The notes under the pieces were generated by a model, which saw nothing but the letters and a program-made list of their open reading frames with translations, was not told where the DNA came from and did no database searches. A stretch of DNA of 64,000 nt from Nocardioides sp. BP30. GTDB taxonomy: Bacteria; Actinomycetota; Actinomycetes; Propionibacteriales; Nocardioidaceae. Where the stretch lies: positions 2,418,001-2,482,000 of the forward strand of contig NZ_CP123620.1 in assembly GCF_029873215.1 (NCBI RefSeq). Reading direction: 5' to 3'. The first letter of the stretch is position 1. Each line of letters begins with the position of its first letter. Position numbers and translations under genes: made by a program. Shown piece after piece: positions 53,227 to 60,794 of this stretch.

Positions 53227-54221
53227 CGTGGCCGGTCCCGGGCGATCCGGGCGCGGCGGTCCTCCTCCCGCTTGGAGTACGCCGCCGCCCGGATCGCCTC
53301 GTCCGACTCCAGGCCGCTCCCCAACGCGCCGCCGACGGTGGCCGCCGACGCCACGAACCAGGTCAGCATGAACAGGTCGCCGTAGTCGACGGACATGTGC
53401 AGGTACCCGCCCATCACCGCGGGGTCGAGCACGAACAGCGCCCACACGAGGTTGAGGAGGTAGAGGGCGAGGTAGCAGATGATCACGCCGGCGAGCAGGG
53501 TCACCAGCGTCGAGGTGTTGTAGAGGCGCGACCTGTCCCGCGCTTGCGGAGTGTCGTCCTCCGGCCGGTCCCAGAGCTCTCCGTCGATGACGAGCCATCC
53601 GGTGATGAGGGCGATGGAGGTGACGGTCGCGATGGCCAGGCGCCACCAGGACAGCGAACCGGCCAGCAGCCACATCGTCGAGTTGATCGTGGCGATGGCG
53701 CCCGTCGTGAGCGCTGCGACGAGGGCCGACTTGAGCCCCGGCACGAGCAACCAGGGGCGATTGGCGAGCACCATGCCGAGCAGGAGCCGCCCGTGTCCAC
53801 GGCGACGGGGCATCGCGACCCGGCGCTCACTGGTCGAGGCGGTGTCGGCCATGCCGCTGATGAGCTCGCCCAGGGCGTGCCTGCTGCGGCGGTGGACGCG
53901 GAGCCCGCCCAGTGCGGGCAGGGACAGCACGGCCGTTCGTTGCTGCCGGTCGGTCTCGATCAGGAGGTAGCGGCCGTCTCCGTCGCGGAGCGGAAGCTCG
54001 GTGAGACCGACCACCACGTCCCATCGATGCTCACGCGCGTGGTCGGTGAGTCGCGACAGCGCGGTGTCCACGTCCTCGCACGCGGTGGTGAACGGCTCGC
54101 TCACGACCTCGATGTGCCAGGGCCGTCCGTCGTCGTCCGTCGGCTCCACGTCGCGGAACCGATGGGCGACCTCGGTGGGCTGTGCCGGGTCGGCCACCAG
54201 GCCGACCCGAATCGGCTTCAT
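53220..54221 (-). CDS. Uncharacterised multi-pass membrane protein with soluble N-terminal domain
   Basis: The 333-residue protein begins MKPIRVGLVADPAQPTEVAHRF. It has about 150 soluble residues with an alpha/beta appearance (HRWDVVVGLTELPLRDGDGRYLLIETD, LSLPALGGLR), then about six membrane helices to residue 300 and a basic tail. I do not recognise the family. Its 3' end overlaps that of the DUF1345 gene by 7 bases. The start is placed at ATG 54221; upstream in-frame sequence looks non-coding. Confidence 0.72.
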   Translation of the reverse strand: MKPIRVGLVADPAQPTEVAHRFRDVEPTDDDGRPWHIEVVSEPFTTACEDVDTALSRLTDHAREHRWDVVVGLTELPLRDGDGRYLLIETDRQQRTAVLSLPALGGLRVHRRSRHALGELISGMADTASTSERRVAMPRRRGHGRLLLGMVLANRPWLLVPGLKSALVAALTTGAIATINSTMWLLAGSLSWWRLAIATVTSIALITGWLVIDGELWDRPEDDTPQARDRSRLYNTSTLVTLLAGVIICYLALYLLNLVWALFVLDPAVMGGYLHMSVDYGDLFMLTWFVASAATVGGALGSGLESDEAIRAAAYSKREEDRRARIARDRPRH

Positions 54222-54259
54222 CCGGCCCGAGTACCCCCAGCGCCCGTACGGAAACGGCC

Positions 54260-54679
54260 TCAGTGCTTCGGGTCCGGAGCCGGGCGTGGGGCAAGGCGGG
54301 CGGCGTACGGCGACGGGTGTGCCGCGGCCTGCCTCAGCACGCAGGCGCGTGCGGCGAAGGCGAGGCCGGCGAGGGAGATGGCGACGGCGAGGGTCGGGTC
54401 GATGTCCTTGGACAGGCTGGGCGCGCGGTCGGGACCGATCGCCCACCTCGCGAGGGCCAGCGCGTAGAGACCGCCGAGAGCCGTCGCCCAGGGGCGGAGC
54501 TTGCGCAGGCCGGGATCGCGCCAGGTGGCCACGACAGCGATGGCGACCGGGATGAGCGCCATCATCGCGAACTCCGCCGCGATGAGGAGGGGTACGGCGG
54601 CGCCGGCGATGACGCTGCGGCGGAAGGGGTGTCGAGCGCGGCGGGCGGGGCGGGTGGGGGTGGTGGTGATGGTGTCCAT
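54260..54679 (-). CDS. Small uncharacterised membrane protein
   Basis: This 139-residue protein has a basic N-terminus rich in Thr, Arg and Pro and about four membrane helices (VIAGAAVPLLIAAEFAMMALIPVAIAVVATW, LGGLYALALARWAIG, AVAISLAGLAFAARACV). AAGGAAG lies 7 bases before ATG 54679. It has no recognisable family. A hairpin separates it from the MFS gene, so it probably has its own promoter. Confidence 0.7.
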   Translation of the reverse strand: MDTITTTPTRPARRARHPFRRSVIAGAAVPLLIAAEFAMMALIPVAIAVVATWRDPGLRKLRPWATALGGLYALALARWAIGPDRAPSLSKDIDPTLAVAISLAGLAFAARACVLRQAAAHPSPYAARLAPRPAPDPKH

Positions 54680-54734
54680 CGGTTCTTCCTTGCTGGATGG
54701 TCGGGGGTTCGTTCCGTGGGGTGGTGGGTCGGCT

Positions 54735-54779
54735 CGCCCCGGCGCCGGGTGCAGGTTGCCTGCCCCTGGCGCCGGGGCG
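54735..54779 (-). terminator. Hairpin downstream of the MFS gene
   Basis: CGCCCCGGCGCC (54735-54746) and GGCGCCGGGGCG (54768-54779) form a perfect 12-bp stem, 6 bases after the MFS stop on the minus strand. Confidence 0.65.
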
Positions 54780-54785
54780 GTTCGC

Positions 54786-56261
54786 TCAGTGGGTCGGGGC
54801 AACAGCGTCGACCCGGTCGCTTCGTCGGACAGCGAGGAGGGTGACGGCGGCGGCGAGCAGGGCGATGCCGGCGGTGCCCAGGAACGCCGCGGCGTACCCG
54901 CTGGTGAGGGCGGCCACGGTGTCGTGGCCCGCGGCGACGGCGCTGCTCGTCCGGCCGTTGGCCAGTGCGGCGAGGGCGGCGAGGCCGATGGCTCCACCGA
55001 CCTGCTGGCTGGTGTTCACCAGACCGCCGGCGACGCCGTTGTCCGTGGCCGGCACACCGGCCACGGCGAGCGAGGTCACGGGCACGAAGGCCGCGCCGAG
55101 GCCCAGGCCGATGAGCAGGGAGGGGCCGAGGATGTCCACCAGGAAGGTGCCGTGCTGGTCGGCGAGCGAGAGCCAGCCGAGCCCGACGGCGAACGTGAGG
55201 AGGGCTCCGGTGAGGACGGTGGGCGTGGAGAGCTTCATCATCAGCGGTGCGGCCACGCCGGCCGCGACGATGAGGGCCAGGGCGAGCGGCAACTGGGAGA
55301 GGCCGGCGGTGACGGCCCCGTAGCCGAGCACGATCTGCTCGTAGAGCGAGAGGAAGTAGAACAGCCCGAGCATGGCGGCACCGACGAGGAGCATCACGGC
55401 GTTGCCGGCGCTGACGGTACGGACGGTGAACAGGCGCATCGGCACGAGGGCGTGACGGCTGCGCCGCTCGATCGCGACGAAGGTCACGAGCAGGACAGTG
55501 CTGGCGGCGAAGAGGCCGAGGACGGACGTCGAGCCCCAGCCCCAGGCATCGCCCTGGGAGAGGGCGGTGACGAGCGCGACGAGGCCGCCGGTGACGGTGA
55601 GAGCGCCGGGTAGGTCGAAGCGGGCCAACGTGAGGCGCTCGGTGGGGCGCGCCGGCTCGTCGACGTAGCGACGGATGAGGGCCAGGACGGCTGCGCCGAC
55701 CGGGATGTTGACCAGGAACACCGACCGCCAGCCGAACCCGCCGGTGAGCAGGCCACCGAGGAGCACGCCGGCCGCCCCGCCGCCCGCGGCGACGGCGCCC
55801 CAGATGGCCAGTGCCTTGGTGCGTTCGGCACCCTCGGCGAACAGCGTGGTGACCAGCGAGAGCGCGGCGGGTGCGAGCAGCGCCGCGCCGAGTCCCTGCA
55901 CGGCGCGGGTGCCGATGAGCACCGCTCCGGTGGGCGCGAGGCCGGCCGCCAGCGAGGCGAGGCTGAAGACGCCGACGCCGGTGACGAACAGGCGACGTCG
56001 ACCGAGCAGGTCGGCCAGGCGACCTCCGAGCGGTAGCAGGCCGCCGAACGCGATGACGTAGGCGGTGATGACCCAGGCCAGGGTGCCGGGGCGCAGCGAC
56101 AGGTCGGTGCCCATGTCGGGCAGGGCGATGTTCACGATGGAGGCGTCGAGTACGACCATGAACTGGGCTGCCGCGAGGAGGCCGAGGCCGGTCCAGGCGC
56201 GCCGGTCGGCACGCGGTGCGTCGGTGGGGGTCGCCCCGGGTACGGCGGTGGTGAGTGACAT
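54786..56261 (-). CDS. MFS multidrug efflux transporter (EmrB/QacA type)
   Basis: The 491-residue protein has 14 predicted membrane helices. Family motifs are VVLDASIVNIALPDMGTDL in helix 1, LLPLGGRLADLLGRRRLFVTG (motif A) and AVQGLGAALLAPAALSLVTTLF (motif C region). It should export drugs or other hydrophobic compounds with proton influx. AAGGAG precedes ATG 56261. The sequence just upstream (56275-56294) matches the operator near the TetR gene, so the pump is probably repressed by that TetR. Confidence 0.88.
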   Translation of the reverse strand: MSLTTAVPGATPTDAPRADRRAWTGLGLLAAAQFMVVLDASIVNIALPDMGTDLSLRPGTLAWVITAYVIAFGGLLPLGGRLADLLGRRRLFVTGVGVFSLASLAAGLAPTGAVLIGTRAVQGLGAALLAPAALSLVTTLFAEGAERTKALAIWGAVAAGGGAAGVLLGGLLTGGFGWRSVFLVNIPVGAAVLALIRRYVDEPARPTERLTLARFDLPGALTVTGGLVALVTALSQGDAWGWGSTSVLGLFAASTVLLVTFVAIERRSRHALVPMRLFTVRTVSAGNAVMLLVGAAMLGLFYFLSLYEQIVLGYGAVTAGLSQLPLALALIVAAGVAAPLMMKLSTPTVLTGALLTFAVGLGWLSLADQHGTFLVDILGPSLLIGLGLGAAFVPVTSLAVAGVPATDNGVAGGLVNTSQQVGGAIGLAALAALANGRTSSAVAAGHDTVAALTSGYAAAFLGTAGIALLAAAVTLLAVRRSDRVDAVAPTH

Positions 56262-56274
56262 GTCGGAACTCCTT

Positions 56275-56294
56275 GTATGTGAATGGTCAGTTAC
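56275..56294 (-). promoter_or_regulatory. TetR operator upstream of the MFS gene
   Basis: On the plus strand GTATGTGAATGGTCAGTTAC agrees with the site at 56945-56964 in 15 of 20 positions; the shared core is GTAxGTGAAyrGTCAsTT. It lies between the MFS start and the end of the TetR gene. Confidence 0.6.
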
Positions 56295-56349
56295 ATGAGT
56301 GGGCCGAAGAGAGGGCCGCGAGAGCGGCCCTCCGGGGTGCTGCGCTGCG

Positions 56350-56940
56350 CTAGGGCTTCCCACCTCCCTCGAACGTCTCGAGGTGACGGACGCCGTGGGT
56401 CAGGGTGCGGGCCCAGGGGCCGTCGACGTGGTCGAGGTCGGCGGTGACGATGAGATGACAGAGCTGGCCGTAGGCCACGAAGCGCTGCACCTGCTCGGGG
56501 GTGGCGTGCGATCGGTCCGAGGCGAGCTCGGTGACGCGCGCGAGACCCCGCTGCATGGCGAGCCGTACCTCGGGGATGTCGGAGGCGCTCTGGGCGTGGA
56601 CCTGGAGCATGAGGAGGTCACGGTCGGCGATCAGCTCGACGTAGGCGTCGCTCATGGCGTCGAGGACCTGCTGCGGCTCACCGCCGCGCACGTGCTGCGA
56701 GCCGGCGTCCAGTGCCGCGACGATCTGCTCGAAGCAGGTCTCGATGACCGCCACGAACAGGTCGAGCTTGGTGCGGAACAGCCGGATCACGTAGCCCTGC
56801 GAGATGTCGGCGGCCGCCGCGACGTCGCTGACCGGGGTGGCGTGGTACCCGGTCTTGGCGAAGACGCGGAGAGCCTCGGTGAGCACCGTCGCGCGGCGCG
56901 CGTCGGCCGTGGATCGGCTGCGGCCGGTGGTCGTGTCCAT
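56350..56940 (-). CDS. TetR family transcriptional regulator
   Basis: The 196-residue protein has an N-terminal TetR helix-turn-helix (ATVLTEALRVFAKTGYHATPVSDVAAAADISQGYVIRLFRTKLDLFVAVI, about 15-65) and a helical ligand domain. It lies upstream of the MFS gene in the same direction. Two matching operator-like palindromes precede the two genes, fitting a repressor of both itself and the pump. ATG 56940 is chosen because further upstream the frame would include the operator. Confidence 0.87.
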   Translation of the reverse strand: MDTTTGRSRSTADARRATVLTEALRVFAKTGYHATPVSDVAAAADISQGYVIRLFRTKLDLFVAVIETCFEQIVAALDAGSQHVRGGEPQQVLDAMSDAYVELIADRDLLMLQVHAQSASDIPEVRLAMQRGLARVTELASDRSHATPEQVQRFVAYGQLCHLIVTADLDHVDGPWARTLTHGVRHLETFEGGGKP

Positions 56941-56944
56941 GGAT

Positions 56945-56964
56945 GTAAGTGAACAGTCACTTCC
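56945..56964 (-). promoter_or_regulatory. TetR operator at its own start
   Basis: GTAAGTGAACAGTCACTTCC contains the palindrome AAGTGA-acag-TCACTT and ends 4 bases before the TetR start codon, so bound repressor would block its own transcription. Confidence 0.65.
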
Positions 56965-57162
56965 ATCTGGTGTCAAGGGGTGTCCCGTCGTGGGTTCGCC
57001 ACCGATGGTGCGGACGGGCTGGCCTATAAGCCGGGATGCGGCCCCGTCTTGGTGGTGACTAGTGTTTTCTGGTGGCTCAAGCGTTGATCGTGCGCTTTGT
57101 TGGTGGTTTCCGGTGGACTGCGGTTGACGTCGTCCGGACAGTAACCGGACGGTGAGCGCCGC

Positions 57163-57438
57163 TCACAGCTCGTCTGCGAAGCCCAGGCGACGAGCCGAGC
57201 GCTGACGCTTCCGAGCGGCACGCAGCCGACGGAGGCGCCGCACGAGGAGCGGGTCCACTGCCAGCGCCTCCGGGCGGTCGATGAGCTCGTTCAGGATCTG
57301 GTAGTACCGCGTCGAGGACATGTCGAACTTCTCCCGGACGGCGGCCTCCTTGGCACCGGAGTACTTCCACCAGAGACGCTCGAACGCCAACATCTCGAGG
57401 TCGCGCTCGGGCAGCTGGGACGTGTCTTCAGCGGTCAC
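57163..57438 (-). CDS. DUF3263 family protein
   Basis: The 91-residue basic protein has LPERDLEMLAFERLWWKYSGAKEAAVREKFDMSSTRYYQILNELIDRPEALAVDPLLVRRLRRLRAARKRQRSARRLG, the DUF3263 pattern: a helix-turn-helix-like core and an Arg-rich tail suggesting DNA binding. DUF3263 genes are usual chromosomal genes of Actinobacteria, so this may be the last host gene before the prophage or a gene carried by it. GTG 57438 has TACGGT 8 bases upstream, possibly leaderless. The 222 bases between it and the TetR start are relatively AT-rich and hold no gene. Confidence 0.78.
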   Translation of the reverse strand: MTAEDTSQLPERDLEMLAFERLWWKYSGAKEAAVREKFDMSSTRYYQILNELIDRPEALAVDPLLVRRLRRLRAARKRQRSARRLGFADEL

Positions 57439-57480
57439 AGCGCAGGACCGTACGTCGGCGGTCTGACAGTTACGGGTTCC

Positions 57481-57819
57481 CTAGCCGATGTGCCAGGTGA
57501 TCCCGCAGTTTCCGCAGCTTGCTTCGGTCACCCGCTGCTTGCGGGAGAGGCCCGTAGCAAGAACCGACAGCCCGGCGGTGAGGACCGCACCGGTTGCCTT
57601 CCCGCCGCTGATGCCCTGCTTCTGCTTGACCTGCCGCGTCCGCACCTTGCCCTCGACCTGGCAATGTGGGCAGACCAGCTTGGTCGCGTGAGGGGCCGAC
57701 ACCGGTGCCTTCGGCTTGAGCTTCGGTCGCGATGCCGTGGGCTTCGGTCCGTGTCCGGGACAGAAAGACTCCCCGTCGACACGGCTTTCGTTGCAACCAG
57801 GAACCGCGCAGCTCGCCAT
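57481..57819 (-). CDS. Zinc-ribbon small protein, prophage-associated
   Basis: The 112-residue protein has two paired-cysteine sites: an N-terminal CAVPGCNES...FCPGHG and a second ribbon CPHCQVEGKVRTRQ...CGNCGITWH around a hydrophobic middle (ATGAVLTAGLSVLATG). The second part resembles short zinc-ribbon proteins often encoded by actinophages next to the integrase. It is not a named family to me. The stop lies 42 bases from the DUF3263 start, and it lies 54 bases beyond the integrase stop. Confidence 0.7.
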   Translation of the reverse strand: MASCAVPGCNESRVDGESFCPGHGPKPTASRPKLKPKAPVSAPHATKLVCPHCQVEGKVRTRQVKQKQGISGGKATGAVLTAGLSVLATGLSRKQRVTEASCGNCGITWHIG

Positions 57820-57872
57820 TGTGTGAGCGTCCCATGATGAGGCCAGTGCTGTCACGAGAATCTGCCGCCGCT

Positions 57873-58820
57873 TCAGACAGCGAGTCGCGCGCCGAGCAGG
57901 TGAGTGGCTTGGGTTCCGTAGTCGTTGCGGTTGAGGTCGTAGTGCTTCCTCGTGGTGCGGGGATCTTCGTGGCGGGCGAAGTCCTGCGCTTCGCGGAGGC
58001 CGACGCCGGAGTCCATGAGCAGGGTGATGGCCGCGGCGCGGAGCAGGTGCGGGTGCACACGGTCGGGCGCGAACCCAGCGCGCTTGGCGGCGACCTTCAC
58101 CAGCGAGGCTGCGGTGTGGCGGTGGCACCGGCGGCCGTCGAGCGTCGTAAGCAGGGGCCCGTCGCGGCGATCACCGGCCTGGGCCTCGAGGACAGGGATC
58201 GCCTGATACGGGATCGCCATCGCCGCCGGCTTGTTGCCCTTCCCGACGAACCGCAGCACCCGGTAGCCGCCCTCCTGGTTGTAGATGTCGGGCACGTCGA
58301 TCGAGCATGCCTCGCTGATCCGCATCCCCAGCATTGACAGCATCACCACTAGTGCGTGATGCCGAGGGCTGATCTCACGGGCGGCGGCCATCAGCTGGCG
58401 CAGGTCGTCGCGGTCGAAGGGCTGCTTGCGCTTCGCGGTGATCTTCGGGAGCCGTGACCCGCGGGTTGGGTCCTTGAAGATCAGGTCGTCGTAGACGGCC
58501 ATGTCGTAGAAGCCTCGAACCGGTGCGAGTCGGCAATGCACAGTGCCGGTCGCGTAGCCGGCTTCGATGAGCTCACGGATGTAGAGCTCGACGTGGACGC
58601 GCTGTACGTCGTGCAGCGGGTCCAGGCCGGCCCTCAGGCACCACTGGATCCAGCAGTCGAGGTGGTAGCGGTAGTTCTGGTACGTCTGGCCGGTGTAGCG
58701 GGCGAGGAAGGCGACCCCGTGCCGGACGTAGTCCGGCTGGTCGTTGAGCATGCCCAGCATCGGGGCCAGAACGGCGCCGGTTGCGGACGGAGCGGGGTGA
58801 ATGCGGGTAGCGTGCGCCAC
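57873..58820 (-). CDS. int: Tyrosine-type site-specific integrase
   Basis: The 315-residue integrase has a SAM-like core-binding domain (about 25-110) and a catalytic domain with all active-site residues: R167 (GMRISEA), K194 (GKGNKP), H258 and R261 (HPHLLRAA), H284 (ARHEDP) and nucleophile Y294 (KHYDLN). GTG 58820 is chosen because AGGAGGT lies 5 bases upstream. It sits at the left end of the prophage, transcribed toward the chromosome, as is usual for phage integrases. The attachment site is probably between it and the TetR gene but could not be identified. Confidence 0.9.
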   Translation of the reverse strand: MAHATRIHPAPSATGAVLAPMLGMLNDQPDYVRHGVAFLARYTGQTYQNYRYHLDCWIQWCLRAGLDPLHDVQRVHVELYIRELIEAGYATGTVHCRLAPVRGFYDMAVYDDLIFKDPTRGSRLPKITAKRKQPFDRDDLRQLMAAAREISPRHHALVVMLSMLGMRISEACSIDVPDIYNQEGGYRVLRFVGKGNKPAAMAIPYQAIPVLEAQAGDRRDGPLLTTLDGRRCHRHTAASLVKVAAKRAGFAPDRVHPHLLRAAAITLLMDSGVGLREAQDFARHEDPRTTRKHYDLNRNDYGTQATHLLGARLAV

Positions 58821-59035
58821 AGCGCACCTCCTGTCTACAGCAGTGAGGTGGGTCAGGCCCGGGTAGCGGTGTTGGCGCACCGTCCGGGCCGTTTTACTTG
58901 GGCATCAACAGATACTCTCCGTGGCACTTCGAGTCAACCCGCAATGCGCGGACCGGTACGCCCTCCGAACGACGACCTGGCCGTTGCAACAAGCGATCCG
59001 AAGACTGTCGGTGGTCACGCCTACCGTCCCTCGGC

Positions 59036-59191
59036 ATGGATGCAGAGCATGGATGGAAGTGCACGTGGAGCGAGGACGGCATGACTGTTCGTTGCGGTCC
59101 AAGCCGTTCCCGACCCGAGCACCCGTCGCTGGCCGCACAGGCTCGCGCCGGCGAGGAGGATCAGTCGCAGCCGGGCTGGGACGCGCTATGA
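59036..59191 (+). CDS. Small prophage protein, first of four overlapping genes
   Basis: The 51-residue product (MDAEHGWKCTWSEDGMTVRC...) has two cysteines spaced as if for a small zinc or disulfide site; no family is recognised. The frame continues upstream to 58898, but that part looks non-coding. The stop overlaps the next ATG (ATGA at 59188-59191). The 215 bases between the divergent integrase start and this gene would hold the prophage's early promoters; no clear operator is seen there. Confidence 0.5.
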   Translation: MDAEHGWKCTWSEDGMTVRCGPSRSRPEHPSLAAQARAGEEDQSQPGWDAL

Positions 59192-59259
59192 ACCTCTCGG
59201 TGGCGCGTCCGCGGCGGCGTGCCGCGCGCCGGGCCCAGCGGACGGCGGCACGGCCGTGA
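59188..59259 (+). CDS. Arg-rich 23-residue microprotein, second overlapping gene
   Basis: MNLSVARPRRRAARRAQRTAARP: 8 of 23 residues are Arg. Its ATG overlaps the upstream stop and its TGA overlaps the next GTG (GTGA). The exact start-stop couplings on both sides are the only support that it is translated; it could act mainly as a coupling peptide. Confidence 0.35.
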   Translation: MNLSVARPRRRAARRAQRTAARP

Positions 59260-59414
59260 TCACGCTGTACGGCACGATCCGGACGGCGCCGGACGCCGCG
59301 ACGGTCGAGGTGCAGGCGTCGGGGGAGACCTACGACGAGGCACGCGCTGCACTGGACGCTCAGGTGCCGACAGAGACGAAGCTGCTGGGGATCTCGCGCT
59401 GGCCGACAGCATGA
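59256..59414 (+). CDS. Small prophage protein, third overlapping gene
   Basis: The 52-residue product begins MITLYGTIRTAPDAATVEVQ and ends KLLGISRWPTA. A beta-hairpin then a helix (GETYDEARAALDAQVP) are likely; the length and pattern resemble small phage proteins of unknown function. The GTG start overlaps the previous stop and the stop overlaps the next ATG (ATGA at 59411-59414). Confidence 0.5.
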   Translation: MITLYGTIRTAPDAATVEVQASGETYDEARAALDAQVPTETKLLGISRWPTA

Positions 59415-59764
59415 GCGCGCACGGCGCGGACCGGGACCGGATCACGATCGCCCGGCTGGACGGCACCGCTCGGCGGCATGTGTTCGAGCGGTCACAGCAG
59501 GAGGTGGCGGTGGCTGAGCTGGTGGAGATCGCGACGGAACGGGTCCAGGGCCGTCCGCCGCGGTTGCGGGTCGACCTACTGACCATCGTGGCGGGAAGCA
59601 TGCTCGGTGCACACCGGCATGCTCCGGACGTGCGGTGGGTGGAGCCGCTGGCGATCCCGCTGCTGATCGTGGCCGGCGCCGACCCGGGAGGTATGGAGCC
59701 CCATGCGGACGAGACGCTGAAGGCGCTGGGGGACGGGCGGCGCGGCGGGATCGGGCAGCCGTAG
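59411..59764 (+). CDS. Uncharacterised prophage protein, fourth overlapping gene
   Basis: The 117-residue product has VFERSQQEVAVAELVEIATERVQGRPPRLRVDLLTIVAGSMLGAHRHAPDVRWVEPLAIPLLIVAGADP in its core, a mostly helical protein with a hydrophobic segment. No family is recognised. It overlaps the preceding gene by 4 bases and is followed after 80 bases by a strong bidirectional terminator. Confidence 0.55.
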   Translation: MSAHGADRDRITIARLDGTARRHVFERSQQEVAVAELVEIATERVQGRPPRLRVDLLTIVAGSMLGAHRHAPDVRWVEPLAIPLLIVAGADPGGMEPHADETLKALGDGRRGGIGQP

Positions 59765-59844
59765 GTCGCTGGTCGGTTTCGGCCGGCGGCGGCCGGTGTA
59801 ACGGCTCGGCGTGGTGGAGCGTCACCCTTGTGTCCCCCTGGACG

Positions 59845-59891
59845 CACGACACCGCCCCGCCCTCCGTGATGGAGAGCGGGGCGGTGTCGTG
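59845..59891. terminator. 16-bp bidirectional terminator between plus-strand small genes and minus-strand virion genes
   Basis: CACGACACCGCCCCGC (59845-59860) pairs perfectly with GCGGGGCGGTGTCGTG (59876-59891), with a smaller ctcc/ggag pairing inside the loop. It is the strongest hairpin in the window and separates two convergent prophage transcripts. Confidence 0.85.
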
Positions 59892-59902
59892 AATCCTTCG
59901 GC

Positions 59903-60358
59903 CTATCGCTTCGGAATGAACGCCGGCGGTCCCGGGTTGGCCCGGACGATGAAGCTGCTCAACCAGCTGTCCATAGCCTCGTCGTCAATCGAGAGCCGGA
60001 ATTCGTATTGGCCTGGCGGCAGGGGAAGTGGCCCGATGTTCACGCCAAGCGACACGCGCTGCGGAGATCCGGGCGGCAACCCAGGGGGCCTACCAGTCTC
60101 AATCTGGACATCCATCGCGATCGCCGGGATCGGCTGGCCCATGGGACCTTGCTGGAACGACACGAGCTTCCCGTCCGTGTCTACCAACTCGATGTGGGCG
60201 TTGTGCTTGGTGTTCGTCTGGTCCCAGGGGCAGTCAATCAAGACGACGAGACCCATCGGAGGGGTAGGGCTCACGGTGTCGCGCCAGCCGACTCCTAGAG
60301 CACTGACTTTCCCGTCCGTAGCCTGTGCGGCGTCAGACAGGATCAGGATCCCCTTCAA
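59903..60358 (-). CDS. Prophage protein, DUF6941-like
   Basis: The 151-residue protein starts MKGILILSDAAQATDGKVSALGVGWRDT and contains PPMGLVVLIDCPWDQTNTKHNAHIELVDTDGKLV and GPLPLPPGQYEFRLSIDDE, an immunoglobulin-like beta-sandwich pattern typical of a small family (DUF6941-like) found in bacteria and phages. The function is unknown; position near the tail genes suggests a virion accessory protein. It is followed directly by the large terminator. Confidence 0.6.
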   Translation of the reverse strand: MKGILILSDAAQATDGKVSALGVGWRDTVSPTPPMGLVVLIDCPWDQTNTKHNAHIELVDTDGKLVSFQQGPMGQPIPAIAMDVQIETGRPPGLPPGSPQRVSLGVNIGPLPLPPGQYEFRLSIDDEAMDSWLSSFIVRANPGPPAFIPKR

Positions 60359-60362
60359 GACG

Positions 60363-60518
60363 TCAGCGGCTGGTGGTGACGGCGGTGACGCCGGCTCCCT
60401 GGACGCTGACTACCAGCGGCTTCGGGTCAACGTAGAACTGCTGAGCTGAGCCGAGCGCCTCCGTGCGCGCGTCCGCGGGCACGACATAGTCGCTGTTGGA
60501 CGTGATGGTGATAGTCAT
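60363..60518 (-). CDS. 51-residue prophage protein
   Basis: MTITITSNSDYVVPADARTE then ALGSAQQFYVDPKPLVVSVQ to GAGVTAVTTSR. The product looks like a short all-beta protein. AAGGGGA lies 9 bases before ATG 60518, a convincing ribosome binding site. The gene ends 4 bases before the start of the DUF6941-like gene, so the two are cotranscribed. No family recognised. Confidence 0.65.
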   Translation of the reverse strand: MTITITSNSDYVVPADARTEALGSAQQFYVDPKPLVVSVQGAGVTAVTTSR

Positions 60519-60736
60519 CTGATAGATCCCCTTCGCTCAGGTTCTCGCTGGCCATTCAACGAGTCGACGCTGACCAGTTTGCCCGGATTGACAATGACAC
60601 AGGTGTAGTTCGGCCGAGGCTGCCGAGTCCTGAGCAGTCGAGCGCCGAAAGCGGGACGGCGGCTGCCCGCTGCGGATAGAGTCCACGGCAGCGTGATGGC
60701 GCTGATGTTGTTCTGACGAGTCCAGCGCCTCCGCGA

Positions 60737-60772
60737 GAGCCCGCCAGTGCAGTGCCAGCTGCCGGCGGGCTC
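60737..60772 (-). terminator. Hairpin downstream of the tailspike gene
   Basis: GAGCCCGCC (60737-60745) pairs with GGCGGGCTC (60764-60772), 22 bases after the tailspike stop. The rest of the 276-base gap (60519-60794) shows no gene and is relatively AT-rich, so it probably also holds the promoter of the 51-residue protein gene. Confidence 0.6.
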
Positions 60773-60794
60773 GCTTCTTGATCAGGCAGGACGG

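Noticed and set aside
56990..57162. Prophage attachment site or tRNA gene between TetR and DUF3263
   Set aside because: The stretch is AT-richer and repetitive (tggtggt), but no cloverleaf can be drawn. Without the right end of the prophage, no direct repeat can be identified.
58898..59035. Upstream extension of the first small prophage gene
   Set aside because: The added 46 residues are irregular and rich in Arg and Ser, with no ribosome binding site. ATG 59036 is a better start, though not certain.
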